The notes: generated by a model not told the origin, from the sequence alone. 64,000 nt of DNA from Isochrysis galbana (GCA_018136815.1 CM030934.1:6902573-6966572); one strand, 5' to 3'; shown: positions 20,410-31,843, counted from the first letter of the stretch. Numbers and translations are program-made.

Positions 20410-21327
20410 TCATGAGATTGTCCTCAAGGTGAGTCGTGTTGCCTTCCGTTCCTGAGCTAGAGCCTGACCAAGCGTCGCCGGCGCCATCACCTGTACCGTC
20501 CGGCCCGCTTGGCCTCTCCTGTTCTCGTCGCCAAGCAGCCAAACTTTCGCCATCACCTCGGCGTCCCCACCGCTTGAGGCACAGGCCCGCATGTTCTCGT
20601 TGTCAGCTAGGCCCTCCCCGTGTATGTGCACGGCGTTCCAGCTTTGAAACCTACCGCATGTAGCCGCAATAGCGCCATTACCATCCACGCTGTCAAGCGC
20701 ATCAGCCGCCGGTGCCTCTCGTTCCACGTCGAGAGGTGGCGGAGACTCCCATGTGTTGAATAGCACCACCACCCGTTGCCACTCTGCTTCGGGTAAAATG
20801 GGGGTGCTCTTTGAAAAGGGAGTGAGCCATCGATCCGTAGGAGCCGGCACAGCGTGGAGGAGATTGCCTTGGAAGCGGAGGAGCCGGCCCGGCACGGCTG
20901 GAACGATGATGAGCGCACGGGTCGTCTCGGCGTCCGCAGCGCTGCTGTTGGCTGAGCGGCTTGCCGCCAGATCTGAGCCGCGCACGGCGTCAAATACGCA
21001 CGTGGGTCCACGCACGCGGGTGCCGACGGCGAGGTAAAGGACGTGGCCGTGCTGCGGGTAGCGCATCATTCCCGACTCAGCGGCAAGCTTCTCGTCCACG
21101 TCGGCGTGGGCCTCAATGTGCTTCCATGGCTGGCGCGTCCAGTACTCGACGTACGGAGCGGAGTCGTTGAGCTCGCGCAGGACGGAGCCCAGCGCCGCCT
21201 CGAGGTGCGTGCGTGGGGGCCGAGCAGGCTCAAAGACGCGGTGGCCAAGCCCTACCGCCATCGTTGAAGCATGCAAGCTTGAGCATGCCGAAGGAGTGAG
21301 AACGCCATCCCACGCCGAGACGAGCAT
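20410..21327 (-). CDS. Fe(II)/2-oxoglutarate dioxygenase-like protein
   Basis: 305 aa from ATG 21327. The central part fits the double-stranded beta-helix of 2-oxoglutarate oxygenases: H74-A-D76 supplies the HxD pair, H158 in NLLHAVP the distal histidine, and R185 in QRVVVLFNTW the likely 2-oxoglutarate-binding residue. Between them are YLAVGTR and ALIIVPAVPGRLLRF, the expected beta strands. The substrate is unknown. The last 80 residues have no recognised domain, and the C-terminus could be altered by an unrecognised intron. About 2 kb separates it from the divergent NOC1 gene. A second enzyme of this superfamily lies at 58.8 kb but the two are not close relatives. Confidence 0.65.
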   Translation of the reverse strand: MLVSAWDGVLTPSACSSLHASTMAVGLGHRVFEPARPPRTHLEAALGSVLRELNDSAPYVEYWTRQPWKHIEAHADVDEKLAAESGMMRYPQHGHVLYLAVGTRVRGPTCVFDAVRGSDLAASRSANSSAADAETTRALIIVPAVPGRLLRFQGNLLHAVPAPTDRWLTPFSKSTPILPEAEWQRVVVLFNTWESPPPLDVEREAPAADALDSVDGNGAIAATCGRFQSWNAVHIHGEGLADNENMRACASSGGDAEVMAKVWLLGDENRRGQAGRTVQVMAPATLGQALAQERKATRLTLRTIS

Positions 21328-21792
21328 CGTCGGAGGAGATGGAGGGGACGCGGGTGCAAGGGGAGTGGGGTGGGAGCGACAGTAAAAGAGTGCAGATCTC
21401 TAGATCAAGAAAAGAAGATCCCGAGGTGTGAGATGTGTGAAGTAATGAATACAAGTACGAGTAGGAGTAGGTGGTAAAAAAATACGCGCGTTCACTTTTT
21501 AGGGGGGGGGTGAGTCCGTAGTTGAGGGGTGTTCGTTGTCGCGCGCCGTGAGTTGGGTGTGTCCGCGGCGCAGCCGGGGGGTGCATTTCGTGGTTTCGCT
21601 TGGTTGAGCGCCGCGTTTACGCGGCGCGAGGAAAATTTTCAGGGGTCGTTTTGACAGTGTTCACTTTATACTATATGGGTCAAGGGAGAAGTAGGTAGTA
21701 GGTAGTTGACTATGTTCTAATTCTAACGATCAAAAAGTTTGAGTTGAGTTCGCGTTCGACTATTTTTTTACCACAGGACTCGCGAGGGCACT
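21328..21792. other. Intergenic with a small perfect hairpin
   Basis: GCGCCGCG (21608-21615), loop TTTA, CGCGGCGC (21620-21627) form a perfect stem. No gene seen. Confidence 0.5.
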
Positions 21793-21993
21793 TGTCGCAT
21801 TCGCGAATCGACACTCGTTAGGCTTCGCTCTTCTCTTCGTCGTTCGGTATTTATCGTTATAATTCTCTCGTTCTCGTTCTCGGTCAAAAGCTTCGCTTGG
21901 ATGCATGGGATCGTGGGTTGTGGAGCGCCCTCTCTCTTTCTCTCGAAAGAGAAGGGAAGTTTCCCCACCTTTCTTCCTCCCAGGCGCCTCGCA
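21793..21993 (+). repeat. Dispersed repeat C, copy 1 (retroelement leader)
   Basis: About 200 bp starting TGTCGCATTCGCGAATCGAC and ending near CAGGCGCCTCGCA, shared with 56809-57022 (same strand) and 54781-54974 (opposite strand). In the 54 kb copy the sequence runs on into a gag-like frame, so this is probably the 5' leader of a Ty3-type element. Similarity with that copy continues to about 22020. Confidence 0.85.
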
Positions 21994-22020
21994 AATAGGT
22001 TTAATTTGCTATCTCTACAG

Positions 22021-22840
22021 CGGTTCTTTATCTGCTTCTGGGGGCAATCAGGTTTAATTTACGACCTCTTCGTATCTCCCCCTTAGGCACATCGCACTCC
22101 TTTCGTCTTATTTGGTAGGTCTCTTGGAATCTTGTGCGGCAGGATTGCCCCTCGTTTCCGTTATGGTGCGATTCCCCTTCCAGACGGGATCGCCGACAGA
22201 TCGCCTTCTGATCGTCGTCCGAGTCGTCCGTCGTTGTCTGGCCGGAGTGTTTGGGTTTGATTTCAGTCGAGTTATGTGAGAAAGTCGTGGGGCGAGAGTC
22301 GGGGTGTTTTCCTGGGTGTCTCTGTCCGTCGTCCTGTCGCCAGTCGTCATCCGTCGTCGCTCTCGCTCTCGTCGCTCTCGCTCTCGTAACACTCATACCC
22401 TACAGCCTCGCCTCTCCTCGCCAGCCCCTGCCATCACAGCCCTCCTCACACTCGCCCTCGCCTCTCGCCGCTCGCTCGATGCCGCTTTCGCCGCCGTCCT
22501 CGCCCTCGCTCAAGCCCGCCTGCCCGCCTTCCTCTGCTGACGGGCCTCAGCCCGTCAGCACCTCCGAACTCGTCTCCTCCGCCGCGCCTGCCGCCGGCAT
22601 GGCCCCTTCCTCATTGCCCTCAGGCCCTATGGGCCATCACAATTCGTCAGCACTGGATTTTACTCTGTAGTCCGAGCCGGAGTCCGAATTGTGTTTTGAC
22701 CCTCGAGTCCTCGTTCTCTCTCTCTCTCTCCTCTTTTAAGACTCTTTTTCTGGTGAGCGCCCCTGGTTCTGCTCATCAGAGGGGGTTCGTTTAACGTATG
22801 TTTCCGGCCTGTTACCGTGAATGTTATTTGAGTGCAGAGT
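22021..22840. other. Retroelement-like leader sequence, no intact gene
   Basis: Contains a perfect 10-bp stem hairpin GCTGACGGGC-CTCA-GCCCGTCAGC at about 22537-22560 and (CTCG)n-like repeats near 22360-22385. Open frames are short and Ser/Arg/Pro-rich. Confidence 0.45.
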
Positions 22841-22894
22841 GTTGATTTGTGTGGTTTTATCCCCTGTATCGCCTGTTGGTGACCTGCAGCCCCC

Positions 22895-23235
22895 TGAGTA
22901 CCCCAAGCCCCGAGTCTTCCGAGTCATCCTTTTGAGTCTACGAGTCCCTACGAGTCCCAGTCAAGCGGTATCTGCTCGCCGCGCCCTTTCTTACATCCTC
23001 CGTCTCTCCGATTCGCGTTCCGTGCCACTTTCCCGTCCATTCCACATATGCCCGTCATTTGCCCTCCCCGTTCTCCCGATGAGCCCGTTCCGGGCTCCCC
23101 GGACGAACCGTGCGCCGCGCTAGCCGCCGGTGCGCCTTCGCGGCTCGTTTCCAAAGAGGAAACGAGCTTCGCTCCGACAGTCCGAGCGGCCCGACTTTCC
23201 AAAAGAGACACTGGCTACGAAAGATGAATGATGCG
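22895..23235 (+). repeat. Dispersed repeat B, diverged copy 3
   Basis: Starts with GAGT-rich leader sequence like that before 5937, then an ATG at 23048 opening a frame with ALAAGAPS followed by SKEETS, matching the frame of copies 1 and 2. The frame continues to a stop near 23227. Divergence with conserved reading frame supports a protein-coding origin. Confidence 0.6.
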
Positions 23236-23644
23236 CGTTTTTGGAAACCAGAAACTAAGTCTAGCGGCAGCGGCAAAGTGAGGCTAGGGTAAGCTTCAGT
23301 ACGGTGGGCGTAACTCGTAACACATATGCAACCTCTGTTATCTGTTACTGCTAATCACGTTTAATGTTTACATTGGACATTGGCCAACATAACACATTCC
23401 TAGGTACAAAAAACTCGCTAGCCCTGGCAGCTCGCCAGGGGATGCAGAGCAGCGCAGCGCGCAGAGCCCCCCCCCCCCCCCGCGGCACCTCCCAGTCAGT
23501 GCGTGCGGCCGGCCACCGTGACACACTGGGCCTGTTAGAACAAGTAAAGAAAGTACACCAGCTACGCCGTCGTGGGGAGGGGGGGGAAGGCGCGCGGGGG
23601 GAGGGCCGTCCACGCGTCGCGCGGCAGGCGGCGGCGGTGGCGCG

Positions 23645-26386
23645 ATGGGCGACGCTCAGCTCAAGGCGGATGTCGCGTCGTTCCTGCGCTCTGGCGGGCA
23701 GAGCTCGGGGTCGAGCGATCCGTTCAACGAGCCCAACGAGTGGGAGGAAGCACGCCGTGGCAGAGGCGCCGGCGGCGTTGGGAAGGGAGGGAGAGGAGGA
23801 GGAGGAGGAAAGGGTGGTGGCGGCGGTGGGAGAGGCGGTGGCAAAGCGAGCGGCAAGGGGAGCGGCAAGGGGGGTGGCAAGGGGAGCGGCAAGGAGGGGC
23901 GCGACCCGTGGGAGGTGGCCGAGGCGCGCGGGTACACGAAGCGCGATGCAACGGGCACGCTCGGCGCCGCCGCAAGCTTCTCGGCCGATGCTATCTCGAA
24001 GGCGGCGCCAATGGTGATGCCTGTCACCTCTGCCTGGTGGGAGGAGCTCGAGCCACCTCCCCCTGGCACCCACCAACCCATCGGCAGCGCGAGGGCGGCC
24101 GAATTACGCTTGCGTGCGGAGACGCTCTACGAGCGCGAGCAGCACTCCTTCGCAGCCTCTCAGGCCAAGAAGCATGGCTCGGACGCCAAATTCGTTGCTA
24201 AGCTCATCTCATCCGGCACGATCCGTGACCGGATCGCTGCGCTCCAGGTGCAGGTGCAGGAGTCTGCCTTCCACGCGCTGCCGTCGGTGCGCCAACTTGT
24301 GGGCCTCGCCCAGCGCCCGCGACCTGAGGTCAAGCTCAAGGCGGTCGAAGCGCTTCTTGCCGTCTTCCTGCAGCAGCTGCTCCCCGAACGGACTCTCGTG
24401 CCGCTTGAGAAGCAGCGGCTCGGACCGGCGCCGTCCGAGCGCCAGCTGATGCAGGCCTACTTTGAGGGCGAGCTCAAGCGGCTGTACGCAGAGGCCGTGG
24501 ACGTGGTGATCAAGGGGTCGGCGGATAATATTGTCCAGATCAAGCAGCGCATGGTGAGCTCGCTCTACGAGATGCTCACCTCGCGCCCGGAGCTTGAGCG
24601 GACACTGCTGCCGGCGCTCGTCAACAAGCTGGGCGATCCCGAGCGCAAGGTGGCCTCGCGCCTCACGCACCTGCTCGGGCAGCTAACACTGGCGCACCCT
24701 GCAATGAAGCCCGTGGTACTGGGCGAGGTGCAGCGCTTCGTGCTGCGGCCCAACGTCGGCGAACGCGCACAGTACTACGCTGTCATCTTTCTCAACCAGC
24801 TAATACTGACGCGCCGCGAGCCCCAGATCGCGCAGACGCTCCTCCTGATCTACCTCGCGCTCTTCGCAGCGCGTGCGCGCGACGCGGGTGCTCTAAAGGC
24901 TGCTATGGACTCGCGTATGCTCTCCGCCCTCCTCTCGGGTATCCACCGCGCAGTGCCGTTTTGCGAGGCTCCTGCTGAGCTGATGCTCAAGCAACTCGGA
25001 GCGCTGTTCCGTTGCGCACACGCGTCCAACTTTTCCATCACCGTGCAAGCCCTGATGATCCTATCACATGCGGCACGCTTCGACGAGGGCCTGATCGATC
25101 GCTTCTACAACGCGCTTTATGAGGCGCTTCTTCATCCTGGCCTTACCTCCTCCGCCAAGCTTGCATTGTTTCTCAACGTGCTGTACAAGGGGATGAAGAC
25201 TGACCCCTCCGACGCTCGGCGCGCTGCGTTTGCCAAGCGTCTACTCCAGCTCTGCTCGCATGCCTCGCCTCCCCTCGCGTGCGGCGCCCTCCTCCTCCTC
25301 TCCGAAGTCTCGCGAGGGGCCCCGGCGTTGCGCGCCATGCTCACGCAGCCGCAGAATACACTGCGCCCTACCGGCGCCGCCGCCGCCGCCTTGGCAAATA
25401 GTGATGCGGATGTGGATGCGACGGCGGGCAGCGACGCCGACTCGAACGTTTCCGAACACGAGGAGGCTAGCCTGCCGGCAGCGGAGTACGACTGGCAGAA
25501 GCGCAACCCGCTCCACTCTGGTGCCGAGAAGACCCTGCTCTGGGAAGTCTCGCAGCTAACGCAACATTTTCACCCATCGGTCGCGCAATTCGCAAATGAC
25601 ATCCGCGCCGGTGAGCCCATTGCGTACAAGGGCGACCCGCTGCAGGACTTCCAGCTGGGCGCGTTCCTTGATAAGTTCGTCTTCAAGAACCCCAAGCGCA
25701 ACGTGTCCAATGGCGGTGGCTCCATCATGCAGCCGGTTTCGGCACGGCCATCAGGCATCAGCGGGTCGCTCGGCACGCCTGCGGTTGCGAAGCAGTTGGC
25801 GCAGATGCCCAAGGATCGCGTTGCCGCACATGAGCGCTTCTTCCATACCTTTTTTGAGCAGCGAGCAAAGGCGCTAGACAAGAAGGCGCGCAACATAGCA
25901 CGGCACACGAAAGGCAAGGCCAAGCCGGATTCAGACCCTGGTGAGCGAGCCGACCCCTTCGCCATCGGTGAAAACGATTCCGACGCGGAAGAGGACGAGT
26001 TTGCGCAACAGCTCGCGGAAGGCTTGATGAAGGACGAGGTGGAGGACGACGATGACGACCTCGGCAGCGACGACGAGGGTGCCGAGGGAGAGAGTGGGGA
26101 GAACGAGGACGACGAAGAGGATGACGAGGCGTTTGCAGGGATGGATTTCGGGGAGTCAGGGGAAGAGGGGTCGGAGGACGAGGCGCCACAGGCACCGGCC
26201 CGAACTGGCGGGCGCAAGGTGAAGCGTCCGCGCGGCGGCGCCACTTTCGCCGATGCAGAGGAGTTTGCACACATTCTCGAGGCGGCGGCTGACATCACGG
26301 AGAGTGACAAAATTGAACGCTGGCAAGGTGGTGGGCGGGGCCGCGGCGGCGGTCGTGGTGTGGGAAGATTAAAGAGAAGGCGTTGA
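23645..26386 (+). CDS. NOC1: NOC1/MAK21/CEBPZ-type ribosome biogenesis factor (CBF domain)
   Basis: 913 aa from ATG 23645. After a Gly/Lys-rich low-complexity segment (about 40-90) comes a helical-repeat body with HEAT-like helices. The CBF/Mak21 region carries the family signatures YDWQKRNPL at about 615, a WEVSQLTQHFHPSV block, and GDPLQDF at about 663 followed by FLDKFVFKNPK. The C-terminus has long Asp/Glu tracts and ends in Gly/Arg and Lys/Arg clusters typical of nucleolar proteins. Yeast Noc1 pairs with Noc2 and escorts pre-60S particles from nucleolus to nucleoplasm; the same role is expected here. Length is close to the yeast and human proteins. No introns needed; the start is preceded by GC-rich DNA and homopolymer C. 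Confidence 0.9.
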   Translation: MGDAQLKADVASFLRSGGQSSGSSDPFNEPNEWEEARRGRGAGGVGKGGRGGGGGKGGGGGGRGGGKASGKGSGKGGGKGSGKEGRDPWEVAEARGYTKRDATGTLGAAASFSADAISKAAPMVMPVTSAWWEELEPPPPGTHQPIGSARAAELRLRAETLYEREQHSFAASQAKKHGSDAKFVAKLISSGTIRDRIAALQVQVQESAFHALPSVRQLVGLAQRPRPEVKLKAVEALLAVFLQQLLPERTLVPLEKQRLGPAPSERQLMQAYFEGELKRLYAEAVDVVIKGSADNIVQIKQRMVSSLYEMLTSRPELERTLLPALVNKLGDPERKVASRLTHLLGQLTLAHPAMKPVVLGEVQRFVLRPNVGERAQYYAVIFLNQLILTRREPQIAQTLLLIYLALFAARARDAGALKAAMDSRMLSALLSGIHRAVPFCEAPAELMLKQLGALFRCAHASNFSITVQALMILSHAARFDEGLIDRFYNALYEALLHPGLTSSAKLALFLNVLYKGMKTDPSDARRAAFAKRLLQLCSHASPPLACGALLLLSEVSRGAPALRAMLTQPQNTLRPTGAAAAALANSDADVDATAGSDADSNVSEHEEASLPAAEYDWQKRNPLHSGAEKTLLWEVSQLTQHFHPSVAQFANDIRAGEPIAYKGDPLQDFQLGAFLDKFVFKNPKRNVSNGGGSIMQPVSARPSGISGSLGTPAVAKQLAQMPKDRVAAHERFFHTFFEQRAKALDKKARNIARHTKGKAKPDSDPGERADPFAIGENDSDAEEDEFAQQLAEGLMKDEVEDDDDDLGSDDEGAEGESGENEDDEEDDEAFAGMDFGESGEEGSEDEAPQAPARTGGRKVKRPRGGATFADAEEFAHILEAAADITESDKIERWQGGGRGRGGGRGVGRLKRRR

Positions 26387-28508
26387 AATTGCACTTCACG
26401 AGGCGTCGCTGCAGACAGTTTCGCATCTTGTAATGGCCGAGGGGCGAGTACGGAAGAAATGAGTCTTGCGTCCAGCCCCCTCGTCATAGCCGTTGCATCG
26501 CCGCTTGCATTGACGTCGGACGGCGGGTTGTGGTCCACAAGGCGAGGGTGCATGATCCATGCATGTGTGTAGACATGGGGCATGCGGTGGATGATGTCAT
26601 AGATACGCCTGTGTGTCTTGCTTGCACAAGCAACTTGGTATCTAACCTCCCGCACCCCTCTTAGAAATGGCCTATGCCGTTGCCAGCTCGCTCGATCGAC
26701 GGTTGTTCCGATGTCTACGCGTGTGTTCCCATGGCTGAACGTTTCCGGAGCTCATGTGTGCATTGTGGCTTGTGCCCGCGCGGCATGTATGCGTGAAGTG
26801 GTGACCGCATTTGCTTGTGTGATGCGTATGTGTGCGTGTGATAGACAAGTAAGTTGTCATCTCAGACCATTCTCACGCAGCGGTGGATGGCGCCACGCTT
26901 CCGAGAGCTCGAGTGGACCCCACGGAAAGCATCTCATGAATGGTGCAGTGCGCAATTCCAGCGTGCTTGCGAAGCTATCGCAGCCCAAAGCTATGAGTGT
27001 ACGTTAAATCGGGAAGCGGGGCACGCGCATACGCATACATATATGGTGACAATGAATAAAGATAAGGAAGAAAAAGGAACGTGGATGTGGAAAGTCAGTG
27101 CCATGTTGTACATTGTACATCGCACAACGCGTGTTATTTATCATACCTGTTCCTACTTCGCATTCGCGCGGTCCACGGATGCCAGATGCAGATGCTGACG
27201 AATGGGCGCAAGCGCACGCGTCTCACTGGTGACGGGCGCCGAGATTGAGATTACTGATTGCTGAATGAGCATGATGTGATTGATGAACGAGATGGTAGGA
27301 GAGTGCGTAGAGCTTGCGAGGGGCGGAGTCTCCTTTGTGCGTCGTATGGCGTATGGGGTGTGCCCGGTATAATGTGTATTTCTCTGGTCAAGCGTCAAGC
27401 TCAAGCGCTCTTGCTGTCAATCCCAACACCCGCAGAACCGGCGGCTATGAGCGCTATGAGCTATGAATGAAAACGGCTGGTCGATCCCCCTCAAGGCTAA
27501 CGGTATTTGTTATTCACATGACACATGAAATTCAGACGTCATCGATTCTTTATTGTTTTTCGTCTCGAAGCCACAAAAAGAGACGGTTTACGGTTTCAAG
27601 TTTCATTATTTACTATTCTTCTTGGGCTACTAGACCGTTTTTCGTTTTTCACACCTAGGGGCTGGGGTGGCCGTGTGCGCCGTTGCCACAGGAGGTATGG
27701 AACACGGCGAAACACGATTGTGTTTGGCTTTTGCTTTTGTCTTTTGTAGAAACACGGTGTGTTCCTGTGTTTCACATGTACGGTGTCCAGCCGCCAAACC
27801 GCGCCCCCCATTGGGAAAAGTAAGCTGAATCAATGAACGCGGTGCGCCCTTTTTGTTCGAGGACTCCCCAACACTCGGAATACAATACCACAGCGAGCAA
27901 TGGCGAGACCCCCTGACAGAATAGTTAGTCTATTCTAGCTCCTTCCTCCACGAGGCAGCGGGAAAGTCGGGCAGCGACGGCGGGCGAGGACGTGAGAGAG
28001 CGACCGCCGCGGCGGCCCACCACGACTCTCTCCTCTCCTCTCTCTCGCTATGTATGTGTAGTCCGTCTACTCTCTGTGGGCTGCCGACGAGCTCTCTCCT
28101 GGGAGCCGCCTCTCTCTCTCTCCTTCTCTTCCTTCTTCATGTACTCCTACTCTAGAAGAGAGTAAAGTATGGGAGTATGGGAGCCGCCTCTCGCCTCTCT
28201 CTCCCTTCTTCTCTTCCTGCTTCTTCCTGCTTCATGTATTTCTCTACTCTAGAGAGAATAGAGGTCTTTTACGCGATTCCCATGCCCGCTGGCTCTTGCA
28301 CACTGCCCACATGTACATAGCCGCCCTCTCTCTTCTTCTCACGGCACGCGCGCGCGCACACACACCTAAAAACTCCTTCTCTCTGATCCCTTCTGCAGGA
28401 CCGGGGACGGACGTTGGAGAGAAGAAAAGAGAGCAGCGACGGGAAGGAGGGAGCAGGGGGAGGAAAAGGAGGCTCACCCGCACCACTTCGCAAAGGTCTT
28501 GGGACTCC
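26387..28508. other. Intergenic, no gene seen; CT-rich promoter-like part at the right
   Basis: 26.4-27.5 kb is unremarkable. 27.5-27.9 kb is AT-richer. 28.0-28.27 kb has repeated CTCTCTC steps and two similar segments (GGGAGCCGCCTCTC at about 28099 and 28180), probably upstream sequence of the gene at 28509. Confidence 0.45.
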
Positions 28509-29177
28509 ATGCGGCGCGTGCTCCTCCTGCTAGCACTATGCGGCTGGGTAGCTGCCGTGGGAAGTTCATGTTCGGATGCAGACCTGATTCCTTCGACCAT
28601 CTTCAACGTGGCTGACTCGTACGATCCGGTCCTCACCTACGGCTCATACGGATCCGCAGCGCCTGCGGTGAGGAGCGCTCAGCAAGGCTCACTCGGCTCA
28701 GTGCCAGGGTTGACGCTGTCATCGGGCACACCGCCTCCTGCTTATGACGCTTCGCTGTGCCAGGGCACCGGCTTCCAGGGCGTTGGCGGCGTCTACTGGT
28801 TCAAACTGAGCATTGTGAGGCCAACGCAAGCTTTGACCATCTCTTCCTGTGGTCGCGGCTTTGGTACAGACGTTTCGATTTTCAGAGGTACGTGCAGCGA
28901 CCTGACGATGGTTGCGTGCGGCGGTGACAGTCCCGGGCCCGGAGATATCGCTATATTCTGCGGCTACGAAAACGCAGCCGTCACGGGGCTGATGCTCGAG
29001 GAGGGTGAGGACTACTTCATTGTGGTGGGCGGAAAGAATGGAGCGACAGGCATCTTTGATCTGAACCTGGAGTACTCGACGCCAATCTCGCCTCCCGGAT
29101 CAGAAAGTGGCTTGCTAGGGCAGGTACTACAATCAATACAGGAGATCCTGCAGAACATAGTTCAAGTCTGCGCATAA
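28509..29177 (+). CDS. Secreted protein with a pre-peptidase C-terminal-like (PPC) beta domain
   Basis: 222 aa from ATG 28509 (MRRVLLLLALCGWVAAVGSS), a good signal peptide; an upstream ATG at 28296 would bury it and is not preferred. The middle contains DVSIFRGTCSDLTMVACGGD, then YFIVVGGKNGATGIFDLNL, the strand pattern of bacterial-type PPC or similar beta-sandwich domains that bind surfaces or stabilise secreted enzymes. Several cysteines could pair. The C-terminal 25 residues form an amphipathic Leu/Ile/Gln-rich helix. No catalytic domain is attached. Function unknown; location probably secretory pathway or outside the cell. Confidence 0.65.
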   Translation: MRRVLLLLALCGWVAAVGSSCSDADLIPSTIFNVADSYDPVLTYGSYGSAAPAVRSAQQGSLGSVPGLTLSSGTPPPAYDASLCQGTGFQGVGGVYWFKLSIVRPTQALTISSCGRGFGTDVSIFRGTCSDLTMVACGGDSPGPGDIAIFCGYENAAVTGLMLEEGEDYFIVVGGKNGATGIFDLNLEYSTPISPPGSESGLLGQVLQSIQEILQNIVQVCA

Positions 29178-29895
29178 CTAGCGCAGACGACCTTTTCCAG
29201 AGATGTGTGCATTGTAATGCACATGTGTTGTCATGTGTTGGGACTGAAGATGCGAGACTCGGCGAAGTGTGCAACCTGCATGCATCAAATATGCAGCCCG
29301 GCTCGATGACGCTGGGTCGTCACGATGTCAACTCGTAATGTGTGAATTAGGGACAGGCGGGCCGCATGCTGCAACATGCACAAAATGTGCAGTGCATGCC
29401 ATAAGCCCCAAGCCATACGCGACTCAGCTTCTGCTGTTGCGCTGCCTGCTACCGCCGCCGCCACGCTGATTCGTAACGTCGAATGCGAAGCGCAGTGCGA
29501 GAGGGAATATATATTGGTGCAAGCACTGCGCACTACCAACATGCCATTTGTCCCGGTGCCTCTATAATCCCTTGCCTTCATCCGCCTTTATCCGTTGCGC
29601 GTGTCCGGCGCAAGAGCCACACGCGAAGGTGCGTGCTTTCTTCAAAATTTTGCGATTTCCTTTGTGAAGTAATTTGTTGGGGCTAAAGACTTCTGCGAAG
29701 GTTCGGGTTCGGGGCGCGACGACCTAGAAGGTAGAAGGTGGCTTGCGCAACGTCCCCCCCCCCCCCCCCCCCCTTTCCCCTAACGAGGCGGCAGGATTTC
29801 TTGCCACGGCCTCCCAACATTTGAAGTGTTACCAATGGCTGAGCCTGTGTGCATAGAGGGAGAACGTTCCAGGCGACGTAAAACTTAAAACATTC
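29178..29895. other. Intergenic, homopolymer C run
   Basis: No gene. A C-run at 29755-29773 and CATGC-rich sequence near 29270-29400. Confidence 0.5.
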
Positions 29896-30010
29896 AACAA
29901 GCAACTGTCGTTAAAACGATAGGGTCATGGAGCGCACGCCGCGCCGCCCCCACCTCTCTCTCCGCCCACCCCGCCGCGCCGGCCGACCAAGTGATTGCCG
30001 ACGCGATGCC
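29896..30010 (+). mobile_element. 5' end of a LINE-like element, copy 1
   Basis: GTCGTTAAAACGATAGGGTC precedes an ATG at 29927 (MERTPRR). The same arrangement, inverted, is at 32400-32515, and a diverged one at 52155-52200 (ATG GAG CGC). In the latter two the ATG opens a LINE ORF1-like frame. Only about 100 bp are kept here; the sequence then turns CT-rich. Confidence 0.6.
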
Positions 30011-30404
30011 GATGCAGCGACCCTGTCATGGATGCCCCTCTGTCCTCTCCCGTATTTACTTTCTAAGCCTTGTGAGGTCTCTTTCTTCACGTGAGGAGAG
30101 GCGACGGGCCCCCTTTCCCCCTTTCCCTGTCTTCTTCCCCCCCCCACCCCCCCCTTCCCCCCCTCTCACGCGCCCCTCGAGTCGAAACCTCGCCACTGCT
30201 TGTGGAAGAAGGGGACAACTAGCTCACAACTCACAACTCCATTTCCATTGATTGGTGCTCCTCCGGCCTCGGTGAAGTTCCCTTCTCAACCTTCGCCCGC
30301 CGCGCCGTTCTCCGTTCCGCCGAATTCGATTTTCGATCCCGTACCCAATACGTCTGTTCTTGTCCCAGCTGCCAAGCCCGTTTTTCATCCCCAACCAACC
30401 TCCA
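30011..30404. other. CT-rich filler between transposon scraps
   Basis: Pyrimidine-rich with C-runs at 30138-30157; no gene seen. Confidence 0.45.
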
Positions 30405-30640
30405 CCCGCACAAACCTGGAGTCACTCATTGGGACGCCAGCGGCTAATCCCGCTTAGTTGCTCTCGAGCCGCCCGATCACGCTATTCTCCATCACGGGGA
30501 GAATGACGCCCCTTCGCCTTCGCCCCTTCGCCTTCGCCCCTTCTTTCGATTCTTCCGAGATTAACGACATAGTCGCCGCCGCGGTTACTTCATCGATCCA
30601 CCCTCACCGCTCGCCGCCAACAACGGACAAAAAAATCCGT
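30405..30640 (+). mobile_element. Ty3/gypsy fragment (RNase H-integrase junction)
   Basis: Matches about 2605-2790 of the left-end element, from the segment CCTGGAGTCACTCA through GACATAGT and the CTCACCGCTCGCCGCCAACA block, with small indels and a short CTTCGCCC duplication. The reading frame is destroyed. Confidence 0.85.
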
Positions 30641-30659
30641 CCTAGAAACTAGGACCACG

Positions 30660-31097
30660 TCCTAGAAAATTCTTGGATTTCTAGGACTCTGCCGATCATG
30701 GCACCGATCCTAACGGAACTATACAACCAAACATTAAACATTTGACACGGGCCTTATCCCGTACACCATGAGAGAAGGCGACATCATACTTCTATACAAA
30801 AAGGGAGACGCGCGCGACCCTAGAAACTACAGGCCCATAACGCTATTACAAAGTGACTACAAAATCCTAGCGAAAATACTAACCAACAGACTTAGCAAAG
30901 TAATAGGTAACATTATCTCGGAAAATCAACTAGGGGTAGAAGAGCTCCCCATTGGGTCAAGCCAGACCTACAATACTGGGTGTAGTGCACTACCCCATCC
31001 ACATTACTCGCTTCAAAGGGTAATCAAGCTCATGATTACTCCTATATTGGTACGCCACATGTGCACATTACACCCTTTGGTCGCAAGGAAAAAGTAA
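30660..31097 (+). pseudogene. Non-LTR retrotransposon (LINE) reverse transcriptase fragment
   Basis: A frame from ATG 30768 has GDIILLYKKGDARDPRNYRP, ITLLQSDYKILAKILTNRL and ISENQLG, the fingers region of LINE reverse transcriptases. The upstream segment still encodes MAPILTELYNQ before a stop. Similarity ends near 30960, before the catalytic palm, so this is a truncated internal fragment. Confidence 0.9.
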
Positions 31098-31255
31098 CCG
31101 ATCACGGGCATTACTAGTCCTGGTGTGTGTGGCGCGGCAGCGCGCGCGAGCGCGCGGCCCGGGTTGTAAGCGGTTAGTTAGCGCAGATATTGGGGAACAT
31201 TGGACATTGTTATTGTTGCCTCACTTCCACATTTATTTTGCCCACACAGCTACAT

Positions 31256-31393
<138 letters not shown>

Positions 31394-31462
31394 CTCTACA
31401 GGCACACGGCACACATCGGAGGGCACGCAGCAAGCAGTGCCGCCACGGGGTGCTCCATTCAT

Positions 31463-31843
31463 TCATGGTTCAGGTTCGTTGTTGCCATCTGCATCCAAAT
31501 CCTCGGCGCGCTGGCCGACCTTCGTGTACAACTTCATGTAGCGCGTGAGAACGTACTCTTCAGAAGGCTTGTACACCTTCTTGTTGAAATGAATTCGCAC
31601 GAGGCGGGTAAGGTTGTGCGCGTACATATTGGGATTTGCTAGCTTACCTGCGAGCGAAAAGATTTGCTCCACGTTCGCCTCGTGCGGCAAATGCGACGCA
31701 CACTGTTTGAAGACGAAGAAATGAAGTGGGAAGGCCTTCCTCATGTCCCAAAAGGCAGCCAGAACTCGTTCACATCCCGATTCCTCCATCGCGATGGCGG
31801 CTGTGCATCGTGCTCGAAGGTCGTCCAGGTATGGGGCTCCCAA
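31463..31843 (-). pseudogene. hAT transposase C-terminal (dimerisation) fragment
   Basis: About 126 codons. FPLHFFVFKQCASHLPHEAN, VEQIFSLAGKLANPN and LTRLVRIHFNKK match the hAT family C-terminal dimerisation region; the usual SAxxER is changed to ANVEQ. The DNA-binding and catalytic parts are missing. The end lies beside the AC microsatellite. Confidence 0.75.

Noticed and set aside
25570-26655. A 361-codon minus-strand frame
   Set aside because: Antisense to the NOC1 C-terminus; Ser-runs mirror the Asp/Glu tracts of the real gene.
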